NCBI GenBank assembly: GCA_037367405.1
Contig: JAZKJV010002947.1
Location: 992,001-1,056,000 of the forward strand
Reading direction: 5' to 3'
From: Ottelia alismoides
Lineage: Eukaryota > Streptophyta > Magnoliopsida > Alismatales > Hydrocharitaceae
Length of the DNA stretch: 64,000 nucleotides
The notes under the pieces are model-generated. The model ran no database searches and was not told the DNA's origin. It saw nothing but the letters and a program-made list of their open reading frames with translations. Shown one piece after another: positions 1 through 10,249 of this stretch. Both the position numbers and the translations under genes were made by a program. Position 1 is the first letter of the stretch; each line of letters starts with the position of its first letter.

Positions 1-311
1 TTTCCTCACTTAGTTGCACTCATACCCACTTATACTCAATCTAAGTTCTCAGAAATATTTTCACCGCAGATCGTATTTTTTCATAATTTTTCTTTCGTCG
101 CAAGAGATCTAAATTCGAATGAAATTTAAAGAAAAATAAAAAGAGTGAGTTTGCTTATTCCCTACGGATACGAACCTCTACTTGCACTATACATCTCATA
201 TATTTTCATCATGCTTGTGGTTGTAATCTTATTTGTTTGATTGTGGTTTTTCGTGGAACAACAACGACGTGGTAAAAACAACATTTTAAATCATGTAAAA
301 TCACTTCAACA
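1..311 (+). repeat. E1 5' LTR, 3' portion only
   Basis: This is the U5 end of the 5' LTR, ending TTCAACA at 311. It is nearly identical, with scattered substitutions, to 8809-9120 at the end of the 3' LTR. About 1.33 kb of the LTR is off the left edge, judging from the 1646-bp 3' copy. Confidence 0.9.
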
Positions 312-314
312 TTT

Positions 315-332
315 TGACGTCGTTACCTGGGA
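315..332 (+). other. E1 primer-binding site (tRNA-Asp type)
   Basis: The sequence TGACGTCGTTACCTGGGA starts three bases after the LTR end. It matches the complement of the plant tRNA-Asp 3' end (TGGCGCCGTTGCCGGGGA) except at four positions, three of them G-to-A or C-to-T changes. This primer is usual for the Athila lineage. The mismatches fit age and loss of methylated cytosines. Confidence 0.8.
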
Positions 333-1298
333 CTAGGCAACATTTACAATTTTTTCTTCATTTTAAACCTATTTTCGATATTCCAATCCATGCATTTTTT
401 TATTTCAGGTACTTGAACGCCAAAAAAGGAAAAAATGAAGATACACGCATGTTCTTTTAGCAAACTTGTAATTTGTTCTAAGTAGAAAAAATTTTGTAAT
501 ATAATTTCTCCCTCCTTCTCAAAAAAGCTTGCCATCAGCAGGACAAAATATTACAGATTTAGCGTCAGAAAGTGCAGGCAATATGAGCTTCCTTTTTCAT
601 TAGATATTCTAAGATTTACATTTCTTGCATTTGTTTGTGCATCGAATTAAATCGAAAAAATTAAAAAATAGTTCTTGATTGCATCATCTTCACGGTCTTC
701 TCCCTCTGTGATAATCTAATTCAAGGACCACTAAAATCGTGCTTTGATTATATAAAAAGATAAGCTTGAAAGATCACCACAGCGATCCAAGCAAAAGCGG
801 ATAAAATTGAATGCTTGTTTGATCGCACGTGGTGATTGACACAAACTCACGAGCACATAGAAGCCTAGAATAGAGACAAAAATCCCCAGTGCCACGTGGG
901 ATTGCAGAGAGAAGTTGTAACTCCTTGACGCGTTGGGCACAGGTTCTTGCGGGAAGAACAGATCTTCGATCTGAGTACCCACTCTGGATCCCCTAGCCGG
1001 ATGAGGACATCGATTTCTCACAATCTACCACAAACACCTCTTCATTAAGGACAAATAATTGTCTGACAATATTCGTTGAGCAACTAAATATAAAATCGAA
1101 CAAATAACCGTATCTGCAGAAATTTGTGTGGAGTTGGTGAAACAACAAATTGTTTTGTGTTTGTACTGTGTATGATAGGTCGTAGATCTTTGAAAAATCA
1201 ATTGCAACAACCATTAGATTACGACCTGATCTATAAAAGAAAGCCCCCACACATATTGTTCAAGTGAGAAGTCCGAGAATTCACTTGATTTAGGAGAC
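333..1298 (+). other. E1 untranslated leader, no gene seen
   Basis: Nearly 1 kb between PBS and the first gag-like codon. Open frames here are short, mostly on the opposite strand, and resemble no known protein. A long leader is normal for Athila/Tat elements. Nothing else was recognised. Confidence 0.6.
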
Positions 1299-2174
1299 AT
1301 GGGAGAAGAGAACGGACCTAATCCCATGGACCTTATACTGCAACAATTACAACTGCTGAGAGAAGAAAATGCCACAATCCACCACACCATAGCACCTCTC
1401 AACCGACCACCACCCATTAGTACACATTATAATCCTGTGGCGGAAGAATTAGTCCATTGGGTCCATGTTCCACCTGAGGTAGGGGACTTTGAAATAAAGC
1501 TTTCTCTCCTTGATACCAAAATTCCATGGAAATGAGAGTTAAGACCCTTTCTTACACATACAAGACTTTTGATCTACCTGTGACATAATGAGCATCCCCG
1601 GAATAGCAAAGGAATACATTTATATGAAAGCCTTAACTCACTCACTGAAAATGATCAGTAATTTGTCAAGTATTTTCCACACCTCAAACACAATATCAAG
1701 AATTTTCTGCCCCATCCCAAAAAAACAACAATTCAACCCAGGGGAACGCACAATAACCTCTGAGGACTCACGTAAGTTTCAAAACACCATCCCATTCCAA
1801 CCAATCCGCCAATTGTGACTCTTCAAAATTAAAAAATTACATCTTCTCATATCGCACCACAAACTGTTGAGAGTCAAATCGAAGAGGACGAAGACATCGA
1901 CAATGAAAAGAAATAAATTGAGATCCCCACCCCTCCCACTTCCTCCCTGACCATAATCATTCCCTATCCTAAAGCTCTTCGTAGGAAAAATACGAGATCA
2001 TCCACTATTGATCTGGAGTTGGAAAAATTATTTTCGGACATTATCATTGAGATTCCACTCCTAAAAGTCCTCGAACAAGTCCCAACCTTCTTCCGCTTTT
2101 TGAAAGAAAAATGCACACCAAAGCGGGGATTAAAGGGAAAGAATAAGAAAGATCAGTAAAATATTGAAAAATAT
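1299..2174 (+). pseudogene. gag: E1 gag remnant
   Basis: Gag is the capsid protein of the retrotransposon particle. An ATG at 1299 opens a 78-codon frame that begins MGEENGPNPMDLILQQLQLL, a leucine/glutamine-rich start like that of E2 gag. It stops at 1535. Later fragments lie at 1588-1818 and about 2000-2155; the last (IEIPLLKVLEQVPTFFRFLK, then a lysine-rich stretch) is the conserved linker just upstream of the protease in Athila-type polyproteins. The whole stretch is far shorter than a usual gag of 500 or more residues, so most of the capsid has been deleted or is unrecognisable. Confidence 0.65.
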
Positions 2175-2965
2175 GTGCTCCCACAAGAAACATCCAATGT
2201 CATTTCCCAAATTCTGCCCACCAAGAAGAAAGATCCGAGAGCACCTCTAGTTAAATGCACAATGGGTGAATTGACTTTCGAGCGCACTCTGCTGGATAGT
2301 GGCACCTCAATTAATCTCCTCCCTACTGCTATTCTAGAGCAGTTTGACTTAGGGAAACTGAAACCTGACTCAATGATTCTGCAAATGGGTGATCATTGTG
2401 TGAAGAGACCTAATGGATTACTGGAGGATGTAATAGTTACCGTTCAAGGACACCAATTTCCGATTGACTTTGTTGTAATGGATATGGATCCAGCCAACAC
2501 ATTGTGTGAGACACCATCATACTTGGACGACCGTTCTTAGCCACTACTAAGGCGCACTTTGATTTTGAAGATGGGAAAGTACAATTTAATATCAATGGCA
2601 AGGTTATCCCCGTTGATCTTGTCATTCCCACATCGATTGACTCTGAGACTGAAGATTGTGGTTGGATAGAAAATTGTGTTGTACTCAATATACAAAAAGA
2701 CTTTGCCCCTATCCATCTCTCCAAAGACCCTCTGGAGGTTAGTCTGAACACCTCCCGATCTAATTATAAGGGCATGTCTCATCAAAATGCCACTTATGAT
2801 CTGAACTCTGCACTCGAAACTCCACAATACCCTCTCACGGGTCAGGAAATTTTTGAATTAGAAGAAGCCTGGGACACACTAAACACTGAAATTGCAATGA
2901 CTTCGGCTATGATCATGCCCATGATGGAGACACCATTTGAGACTATTTCATCGATATATACATAA
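2175..2965 (+). pseudogene. E1 aspartic protease and downstream linker
   Basis: The protease cleaves the Gag-Pol polyprotein. The frame at 2175-2540 contains the active-site motif LLDSGTSINLLP (D at residue 41 of this frame) and the flap-side region LEDVIVTVQGHQFPIDFVV. Near 2517 the frame shifts by one base: the expected ILGRPFLATTKAHFDF follows in another frame and runs into an acidic linker that ends at a TAA at 2963-2965. The active-site Asp-Ser-Gly is intact, but the frameshift cuts the second half of the fold. No true ATG marks the start because this is an internal polyprotein domain. Confidence 0.8.
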
Positions 2966-2999
2966 GAAGAAACTACTCCTCTGACCCCATCAAGACCCA

Positions 3000-4015
3000 T
3001 TGTCGAACTAAAACCCTTACCACGAGATGTAAAAAATGCTTTCCTTGATGATGCACACACTCAATTCCAACCTATATCACACTCAAGAAAGCCAACTCAT
3101 GGAAGTTTTGAAGAGGAATTCCCAGGCTATTGGATGGAAAATAACCAATTTGAAAGGAATAAGCCTGACATTCTGTACACACCACATATACTTAGAAAAT
3201 GACAACAAACCCTCTCGAGAAATGCAAAGACACTTAAATCCTAATCTACGAGAGGTTTTGAAGAATGAAATATAAAAATGGTCGAGTGCCAGCATCATTT
3301 ACCCAATAGTCTATAGTCCTTGGATCAGTCCTCTCCAGGTCGACCCCAAGAAAGTTGGATTATCCATTGTAAAAAATGAAAAAGGAGAGGACATACCTAC
3401 TCGAGTACCAACATCTTAGAGAGTATGTGTCTATTAGAGAAAACTCAATAAGGCTTCACAAAAAGACCACTTTCTACTACCATTCATTGACCAAATCCTC
3501 GAGAGATTAGCCGAAAAAGAATTCTTTTACTTTTAGTATGGATATTCTGGATATAACCAAGTGGCCATAGCACCGGAGAATCAAGACAAAACCACATTCA
3601 CCTGTCCTTTTGGGACTTACGCATTTCAACGCATGCCATTCGGATTATGTAATACCCCAGAAACTTTTCAAAGGTGTGTGATGGGAATTTTTGTTGATAT
3701 GATCGGTGATTTTATACAAGTATTTATGGATGATTTTTCAGTTTTTGGATACTCATTTGAGGAAACACTTGGATTTTTGGATAGAGTCCTACAAAAATGT
3801 ATTTAAGTAAACTTGATATTATCTTGGGAAAATCACATTTCATGATGAGACAAGGGATTGTCCTGGGGGACATTGTAACAAAGAAAGGGATGGAAGTAGA
3901 TCCTTCAAAAATTTATACCATCACCCACCTAGGCATGTTCGTTAATATAAAAGAAGTTCGTTCTTTTTTAGGTCACACTGGTTTTTATCGACGGTTTATC
4001 AAGGATTTCTAAAAA
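3000..4015 (+). pseudogene. E1 reverse transcriptase
   Basis: The enzyme copies element RNA into DNA. In order: the N-terminal LPRDVKNAFLDD-type linker near 3015, the fingers (SPWISPLQVDPKKVGLSIV, about 3315-3370), the RKLNKASQKDHF block (about 3440), GYSGYNQVAI (about 3540), then a clean segment 3561-3806 with FGTYAFQRMPFGLCNTPETF and the catalytic FMDDFSVFG. The thumb and connection (GKSHFMMRQGIVLG, then SFLGHTGFYRRFIKDF) follow at 3797-4012 in another frame. Stops interrupt the fingers (after TRVPTS, within the tyrosine-rich block, before YGYSGY) and a frameshift lies near 3800. The two catalytic aspartates survive, but the protein is not translatable as a whole. Confidence 0.9.
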
Positions 4016-4594
4016 ATTGCTCACCCACTCACCAAGTTACTTGAGAAGGACCAAGATTTTACGTTCACCGAGGAAGGATTCGAGTCTTTCACTCTTCTGA
4101 GAAAAATCATCACTGAAGCACCCATATTACAGCCCCCTGATTGGACCCTTGAATTTGAAATCATGTGTGATGCTACTGATTATGTTGTTGGGGCAGTTTT
4201 GGGATAAAGGAAGGATGGAAATCCATGTGCAATCCACTATGCCAGCAAGACCCTTGATGACGCCCAAAGGAATTATACTGTGACTGAGAAAAAATTGATG
4301 ATTGTTGTGTTTTCACTAGAAAAATTTCGATTTTACATCTTAGGATCCCACACCATAATTTACACAGACAATTCTGCTCTGAAATACCTCTTCACAAAGA
4401 AAGATGCCAAGTCTACACTCATTAGGTGGGTATTATTGCTCCAAGAATTCGATATGAAAATTCGAGACAAAGTCGGAGCAAAGAATGTTGTAGGCGATCA
4501 CTTATCAAGAATCCCTCCATCATCTTTACCAATCAATAACATGGTCCCAATTTATGATAATTTCCCATATGAAAATATAATGTCTGTCTCTTAA
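4016..4594 (+). pseudogene. E1 RNase H
   Basis: RNase H degrades the RNA strand of the RNA:DNA hybrid during reverse transcription. The first catalytic aspartate is seen in CDATDYVVGAVLG (about 4162-4200), which is followed directly by a TAA where a CAA glutamine codon is expected. The segment 4280-4594 then reads TEKKLMIVVFSLEKF, TDNSALKYLFTKKD and IRWVLLLQEFDMKIRD, ending in GDHLSRI. The usual TEKEL motif is TEKKL here, so a conserved acidic residue may be lost. It lies directly downstream of the reverse transcriptase in the same polyprotein. Confidence 0.85.
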
Positions 4595-5830
4595 CTCCCT
4601 TGGTATGCGGACATCGTCAATTTCCTCATCACTTCCACATTATCGGATGACTGGCCAAGACATAAGGAATATAAAACCAAAGCCCAAGCTTGATATTATC
4701 ACTGGGATGACCCTCTACTCTTCAAAGAGGGCACTGATTTGATATGGAGACTGTATCCCTAAATTTGAAATCTCTAGTATCCTATCTCACTGCCACATCT
4801 CTAGCTGTGGAGGACACCATTCCAAGAAGCCTACAATCGCTAAAGTACTACAATGTGGTTTCTATTGGCCTACATTGTTTAAGGATGCCCGTCATTTTGC
4901 TCAAGCATGTCCCGCTTGTCAAACCAATGGAACAATGACCTAACGCAACATGATGCCCCTCCAACCAGTACATGTAGTCGAAATTTTTGACACTTGGGGC
5001 ATATACTTCAAGGGACCTTTCATCTCATTACACAGCTACTAGCATATCCTTCTTGCTGTGGACTACGTTTCTCGTTGGGTCGAAGCCATTCCTACTCGCG
5101 TTGCTGCAACTGTCGTCAAATTCCTGACCAACCTTTTTCTCTCGATTTGGCTTACCTAAGGCGGTCATTAGTGATGGTGGAACCTACTTTCTGAATGCAT
5201 CGATGAAAAATCTACTTAAAAAGAATGGAGTTGAACATTGTGTATTGACCGCCTATCACCCACAAACTAATGGAATGGCCGAGCTTTCTAATCGAGAAAT
5301 TAAAACATACTCCAGAAAATTGTCTGATCTGATTGCAAAGATTGGTCCCAACACTTGCCATCTGCTCGTTGGGCCTACAGAACTGCCTTTCACACACCTA
5401 TAGGAATGAGCCCATACCGACTAGTCTATGGAAAACCATGCCATTTACCTGTTGAGATCTGCCATAAATCACTTTGGGTGATAAAGAAATGCCATTTGTA
5501 TTGTGTTGAAGCTGGAAAAAAAGAGATTATTGGATTTGGCTGAATTGGAAGAATTACGATCACAAGCATACGATAACAACTAGATCTACAAGGAGAAAAT
5601 CAAGATATGGCATAGTTGCTAACATTTCGAGGAAAATATTTCAGGAGAATAAAAAAGTGTGGCTATTTGATGCAAAATTAAACCTATTTTAAGGAAAACT
5701 GAGATCAAAATGGAAAGGATCATACATCTTAACCCAAGTTTTTGATAATGGTTTAATAGAAATATCTGACCCAAACACTAAATCCACTTTCAGAGTCAAT
5801 GGTCAAATATTAAAAACCTATTGTTGAACC
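4595..5830 (+). pseudogene. E1 integrase
   Basis: Integrase joins the cDNA to host DNA. The N-terminal zinc-binding region (HCH...GGHHSKK...CPAC) can be read at about 4750-4935. The core opens with FDTWGIYFKGPF near 4986: the first catalytic aspartate (normally WGIDF) is tyrosine. The second aspartate is kept in VISDGGTYF near 5165 but in a shifted frame. The third motif, YHPQTNGMAELSNREIK, is in the 5203-5403 frame. The C-terminal module MSPYRLVYGKPCHLPVE (about 5405-5457) is typical of Athila/Tat. Beyond it the tail (LFDAKL, LRSKW, FRVNGQ blocks) is readable only across frames, with several stops. The copy is dead. Confidence 0.85.
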
Positions 5831-5992
5831 CTCTGTTCCCATGCTTGTTTGTGCAACATACCTTCTACAGGAGCAATAAGCAGTACACATCGTCGAGCTG
5901 AGGCGTTAAATCATGCATTCTCATGAGCCTCTCCTCGCATGTATCCTTTCTTCTTATTTCTCGCATGTTTATTTTTATTGCATTGCATTAGA

Positions 5993-6004
5993 TAAGTATG
6001 GGGG
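5993..6004 (+). other. Internal PPT-like motif in E1
   Basis: TAAGTATGGGGG matches the tract next to the 3' LTR (TAAGTATGGAG at 7464-7474) but lies 1.5 kb upstream, shortly after the integrase. It is followed by TA, not by an LTR start. Confidence 0.6.
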
Positions 6005-6103
6005 TACACCTCTTTACTAAAAAACCAACAAAACACAAAAATATATTTTCACATCACTCGCCCAAATATGTTGGTCCTCTAAGTCATGAGGACATGGTTC
6101 TAA

Positions 6104-6115
6104 TAAGCATGGGGG
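6104..6115 (+). other. Second internal PPT-like motif in E1
   Basis: TAAGCATGGGGG, one base different from the motif at 5993, followed by TGTTTGCA. The spacing between the two motifs is 111 bases. Confidence 0.5.
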
Positions 6116-7463
6116 TGTTTGCATATTTTCAAAAATTGCATATATTTTACAAAAAAATACAAAGTTTGCAAAATTTCCTCAAAATACTTTTAAAAAACAT
6201 CATAAAATCTTTTTAACCACCAAAAACATGTCCTTCCTTCCCTATTTTCATCCTACTTTTGAGAAATCGGCTCTTCATTGCGTAGATCATAGATTGAAGC
6301 TGAGTTGACCCTAACCCACTTAATTCCATCAAAATTTCAATAGACGTGAGTTTTTAAGCTTTCTTCTTGTTCATATGAACTTTATTCTCTCAGTTCCACT
6401 AAATCTACTAGTGAATGAACTTTTGTATCTAACCAGATCACCTCAGCAACTAGTAGCATTCTTAATCTCTTCAGAGAAAATTAAGCAACTGCATATTCCA
6501 CTTAGCTTGATTAAGTTTACTTTACGAGATACAATTACAAACTGGTTGAGGTGAGGAGTTGTCCTCTTGGTTGTGCCAATACATGAACCTTGTCTATAGT
6601 CAGTGAAGGAACTTGACTCACGAGCATCATGATCTCTCTAGTCTAAGTGTGTCAGCAAATAAGCCAGTATCGTGCCCTCAAAGTCAATATTAAGCCGATA
6701 CTACCTTTGATGCCAAACCTAAAACAAAAATACCACAAAAAGACATATCACAATACAAAAGAATACCAAAAAAACACCAATCATGCAAAGAAGTGTGAAG
6801 CAAAAGTAATGAAAGAAGACCGCCAAATAACCCTTCTCCACCAACAAGCCGTGGTAGCAGCCCAATGATGCTACTTAATTTCTTAAAAGAGGCCCAAAGA
6901 GGCCCAGGGTTATGCTCTGCAAAAGGAAAAGAATGAGAGCAATGAACCAAAGCGGTATACGAAAAACCCCGAAAATTAAGTCCCATTTTCCATATGAATT
7001 ATGACATATTTTTTATGCTGACATACTTGGGTAAAAGTGAATATGCCTGAATTCAGGTGAGGACTGAGACTATATGTGTAGGGAATCTTGATAGATTGTG
7101 TTGGTAGCTCGTTCTCTTGATTCACGAAAGCTAAAACATCATGAACATTGTTTATATCCACTCAAGGTCAAAGAGAATACATGTTGATTAGAATGATCTG
7201 ACTTGATCGATTTTTTGAAATCATTTCGATTTTGTCAGAACTGAGAGGCTATTGAAACTACAAAACTCAAGTCAAGTCGGCAATTCGAACAATCATTAAT
7301 CCATGGGTCGACTCTACTGAAGTTTGTGTATTTGTGTGGTTAGAATCTGAAAACTCGAGACTTTGTGGGTGTGTCTGTTGCAATCCCTCACCGGATCTGT
7401 CTTGACTATTTCCCTTATCCTTCATTATTATTTATCTTATTCTTGCTCGAGACTAGCAAGATT

Positions 7464-7474
7464 TAAGTATGGAG
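7464..7474 (+). other. E1 polypurine tract
   Basis: TAAGTATGGAG directly abuts the 3' LTR start TGTGATAATT at 7475. This is where plus-strand DNA synthesis would start. Confidence 0.8.
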
Positions 7475-9120
7475 TGTGATAATTACATTATATATTGATA
7501 TAATATGATTAAATTGTGTGAACAACAACCTTAATAACTAATATATAATCTCCAATTGCGTACAATCCACATGTTATTTATTCTATACATGCAAAGGAGA
7601 AAATCATCTTAATTACACATAATCAATTAAATCACAGCATAAATTGACAGATCATGGTTATATATCCGGATAAAATGTTGTCGAAAGTCTCTATTTATAT
7701 ATTATTTATGGATTAATATCGTGAGATTGTGTTGAACACTAAGATTTCTAATCAACCTTATTAATCACCTAAATATAACTTAAATAACTATCTATATAAA
7801 CTAAACAAACCATATCTATTATAGTAAGGGAGAGTAAAATTTCATTGGATCTATAACATTGAATTTAATCAATATCCAATGCATTGGCTTAATCAATTTG
7901 GCTCTACATTTTCCCTTAACATTTTATATTGGAAAGAAAAGAGGAGGATGAATGATGCAAAATGCCCAAACTATTTCCTATACACTAGCTGCCCATATTT
8001 GTTCCATTCCCATGCATTAGCCACCCATGCACGTCCTCTTTATTTTTCTCTCTCCCATTCCCATGCAATTGCACTCCTTCCCCATGCATGTATTTAAGTT
8101 TGTCTCTATGTGCATGTTATAAACTCTCTCTTTATTTGCAGGTTGGTGAAGCCACCTATTCCAAATATAAAAGGGAAGGCACATCCACGCTCTCGGGAGG
8201 CATCCTCTCCTACAAGCAAATCCCATCTCACGACTCCTCTCTCCTCGATACATTCTCTCTCCCTGATGTCCTCTCTCTCCCTCACACCAAGCAAATCCCC
8301 CTACACGCATCCTCCTCCTGTGTGTCGTGACCTGCAGCCTCCTCTTCCTCCAGCGCAACCGGCAGCCTCGTGCCCACCTTGCGTGGACACCAACCTGTGC
8401 ACTCCGTCTCCATCACTGCATACTCCAGTCTGCACGGACCTCCTTCGCGCTCGTTCTCATGCTCCAGCGACCTGAAGCACTACGCACATCCTTCCCCTTC
8501 CATCTTGTGCGGCCAGCAACTCCTCCATGCATGCCAGGAGCCGCGTGATCCTTGTTGCCACCATCATCGTCATTTCGCATCCAGATAGAGAAGCATTTCC
8601 TTTCTCATTTTTACATCTCCCATGAATTTTTCTATATTAGTTATTCTTGTTTGAGTTAAATTTGATAAAACATTTATTTGGTAACATCCTTTATTTACTC
8701 TAGTTTGTTTCTCAACATATGCATTCCAACTCTCACATCTTTTATTATATCTTGAAATGTTGCTAGCAATTCTAAATTCTTCCCTACTAAAGTTCAAGTC
8801 AACCCTCATTTCCTCACTTAATTGCACTCATACCCACATTTACTCAATCTAAGTTCGCGGAAATATTTTCACCACAGATCGTATTTTCTCGTAACTTTTC
8901 TTTCGTTGCAAGAGATCTAAATTCGAATCAAGTTTTAAAGAAGAATAAAAAGAGCGAGTTTGCTTAGTCCCTACGGATACAAACTTCTACTTGTACTTTA
9001 CATATCATATATTTTCATCATGCTTGTGGTTGTAATCTTAGTTGTTTGATTGCGGTTTTTTGTGGAACAATAATGAAGTGGAAAAAACAACATTTTAAAC
9101 CGCGTAAAATCACTTCAACA
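7475..9120 (+). repeat. E1 3' LTR
   Basis: The 1646-bp LTR starts TGTGATAATT after the polypurine tract and ends CTTCAACA at 9120. Its last 312 bases match the window start. A possible TATA element (TATTTAA) lies at 8091-8097. It is followed by a C-rich, proline-codon-rich stretch (8160-8560) of the kind found downstream of the TATA box in the other gypsy LTRs here. Open frames in that stretch are chance frames in GC-rich DNA. Confidence 0.9.
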
Positions 9121-9210
9121 AATAAAATATCATTTTATGCATTAAAATCATATAAATAAATAAAAGAATAAAGAGAAGACAGACTGTAAATATATATGTA
9201 CATAAAGTAT

Positions 9211-9219
9211 AACTAAATA
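9211..9219 (+). repeat. MULE-1 left target-site duplication
   Basis: AACTAAATA, against TACTAAATA at 10241-10249: eight of nine bases agree. A 9-bp duplication is the hallmark of Mutator-like transposition. Confidence 0.8.
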
Positions 9220-10240
9220 GGGATTTTTACCCAACTGACCCTATAATCTTTGTCAATTACCTCCACGACCTTTGAAACATGCTAATTCTTCCCTCGCCTA
9301 TGTAAACTTGTTAACCTTTACCTTACACACCATGTGGTTAACCCCCATCCATTTAACCGTTAAAACTATTCGGATTATGTTATCTTATTTTACATATTCC
9401 CGTTTTATTTATCAAATTTACTATAGGTGTCACTCCCTCTCACCCACGTCATATATGTCCTCGATAATCTCCTCTCCTCCCCGAGCATCATCATAAGCCT
9501 TACATATGCTCGAGTATGATGACGACGACCAAGGCAACGGCGATTTCAGCCATGCCCAAGTTGAGCCTCATCCACCTCCATCCACCTCCAGCTGAACATG
9601 TCCCTCCCCGCCCACCACCTCCCCCTACTCGAAGCACCCCCACCCCATGCTCCCTGCTTGAAGACCCCCCTCTGTCGCCTCCCCTGTGAAGTCCAACCCT
9701 ACCGCTCATCCCGTTTGATCGAAGCCACTCCCCTTTCTCGAAGACCACCCCACCCCCTCCCCCCTCTGTCGCCTCCCCTACGAAGCCCAAACCCGCTGCT
9801 CATTCCATTTGCCGCTCACTTGTTCGATCGAAGCCCCTCCCCCTGCTAGAAGTCCCCCCCTTGCCGATTTGAAGCCCCGTCCCATCTCCCCCCACTGCTG
9901 GAACCCCCCCCCTGTCGAGCACCGCCCCCCACCTCCTCAAGTCCAGGTCGAGCGGCACCCCCTACTTCCTCCAGTTCAGGTCGAGCGTCGTGGGAGGGGA
10001 AGCTGTTAGAAGAGGGAGGATTATTTTTTCTTCTCTTGGTTAATTCTAGTCGTCCGATCATGGATTGGTTAGATTAACTCGTTTTTAACCCAAGGAAGTT
10101 AACTCTAGATGCGTTAATTTAATGGTATGGCTTGTGGGGTAAGACGGAGAATGTTTACGGGGGTAAGGGAAGAATTAGGATGTTTCAAAGGTCGTAGAGA
10201 TAATTCACAAAGATTATAGGGTTTGTCAGGTAAAAATCTC
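9220..10240. mobile_element. MULE-1: non-autonomous Mutator-like element with C-rich cargo
   Basis: The ends are long inverted repeats, 9220-9307 and 10152-10240. They start GGGATTTTTACC and, read from the right end, GAGATTTTTACC; both then share CCCTATAATCTTTGT and TTTGAAACAT. Nine-base target duplications flank the element. The interior has no transposase; it is a C-rich strand (9540-10000) in which phrases such as CCCCTCTGTCGCCTCCCCT occur twice. Such GC-rich interiors are typical of Pack-MULEs that have captured host gene fragments, though no parent gene can be named. Proline-rich frames here (9598-9849, 9809-10009) are likely chance or captured fragments. Confidence 0.85.
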
Positions 10241-10249
10241 TACTAAATA
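10241..10249 (+). repeat. MULE-1 right target-site duplication
   Basis: TACTAAATA follows the right terminal repeat directly; see the left copy at 9211-9219. Confidence 0.8.

Larger units (their letters stand above)
5831..7474 (+). other. E1 3' spacer between integrase and 3' LTR
   Basis: About 1.6 kb with no recognisable env-like or other protein; open frames here are short and on both strands. It holds two internal polypurine-tract-like motifs (5993-6004 and 6104-6115) and the true tract next to the LTR. Confidence 0.6.
1..9120 (+). mobile_element. E1: Ty3/gypsy LTR retrotransposon, Athila/Tat-like, degraded
   Basis: The order is LTR end, tRNA-Asp-type primer-binding site, gag remnant, protease, reverse transcriptase, RNase H, integrase, long 3' spacer, polypurine tract, LTR. 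That order (integrase last) defines Ty3/gypsy. The polymerase motif FMDDFSVF, the integrase tail MSPYRLVYGKPCHLPVE and the PBS point to the Athila/Tat branch. The first 311 bases repeat at 8809-9120, showing the two LTRs; the rest of the 5' LTR lies left of the window. The coding part has many in-frame stops and several frameshifts, so the copy cannot make proteins. It lies inside an older gypsy LTR (L3). The left target duplication is outside the window, so only the right one could be AATAA at 9121-9125. Confidence 0.9.

Noticed and set aside
6690..6986. Possible env-like or antisense ORF in the E1 3' spacer
   Set aside because: Only 98 codons, antisense to the element, no signal peptide plus transmembrane pattern convincing enough, and no counterpart in E2.
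8017..8560. Several overlapping ORFs of 70-120 codons in the E1 3' LTR
   Set aside because: They overlap on both strands in the CT-rich LTR leader; none resembles a known protein.
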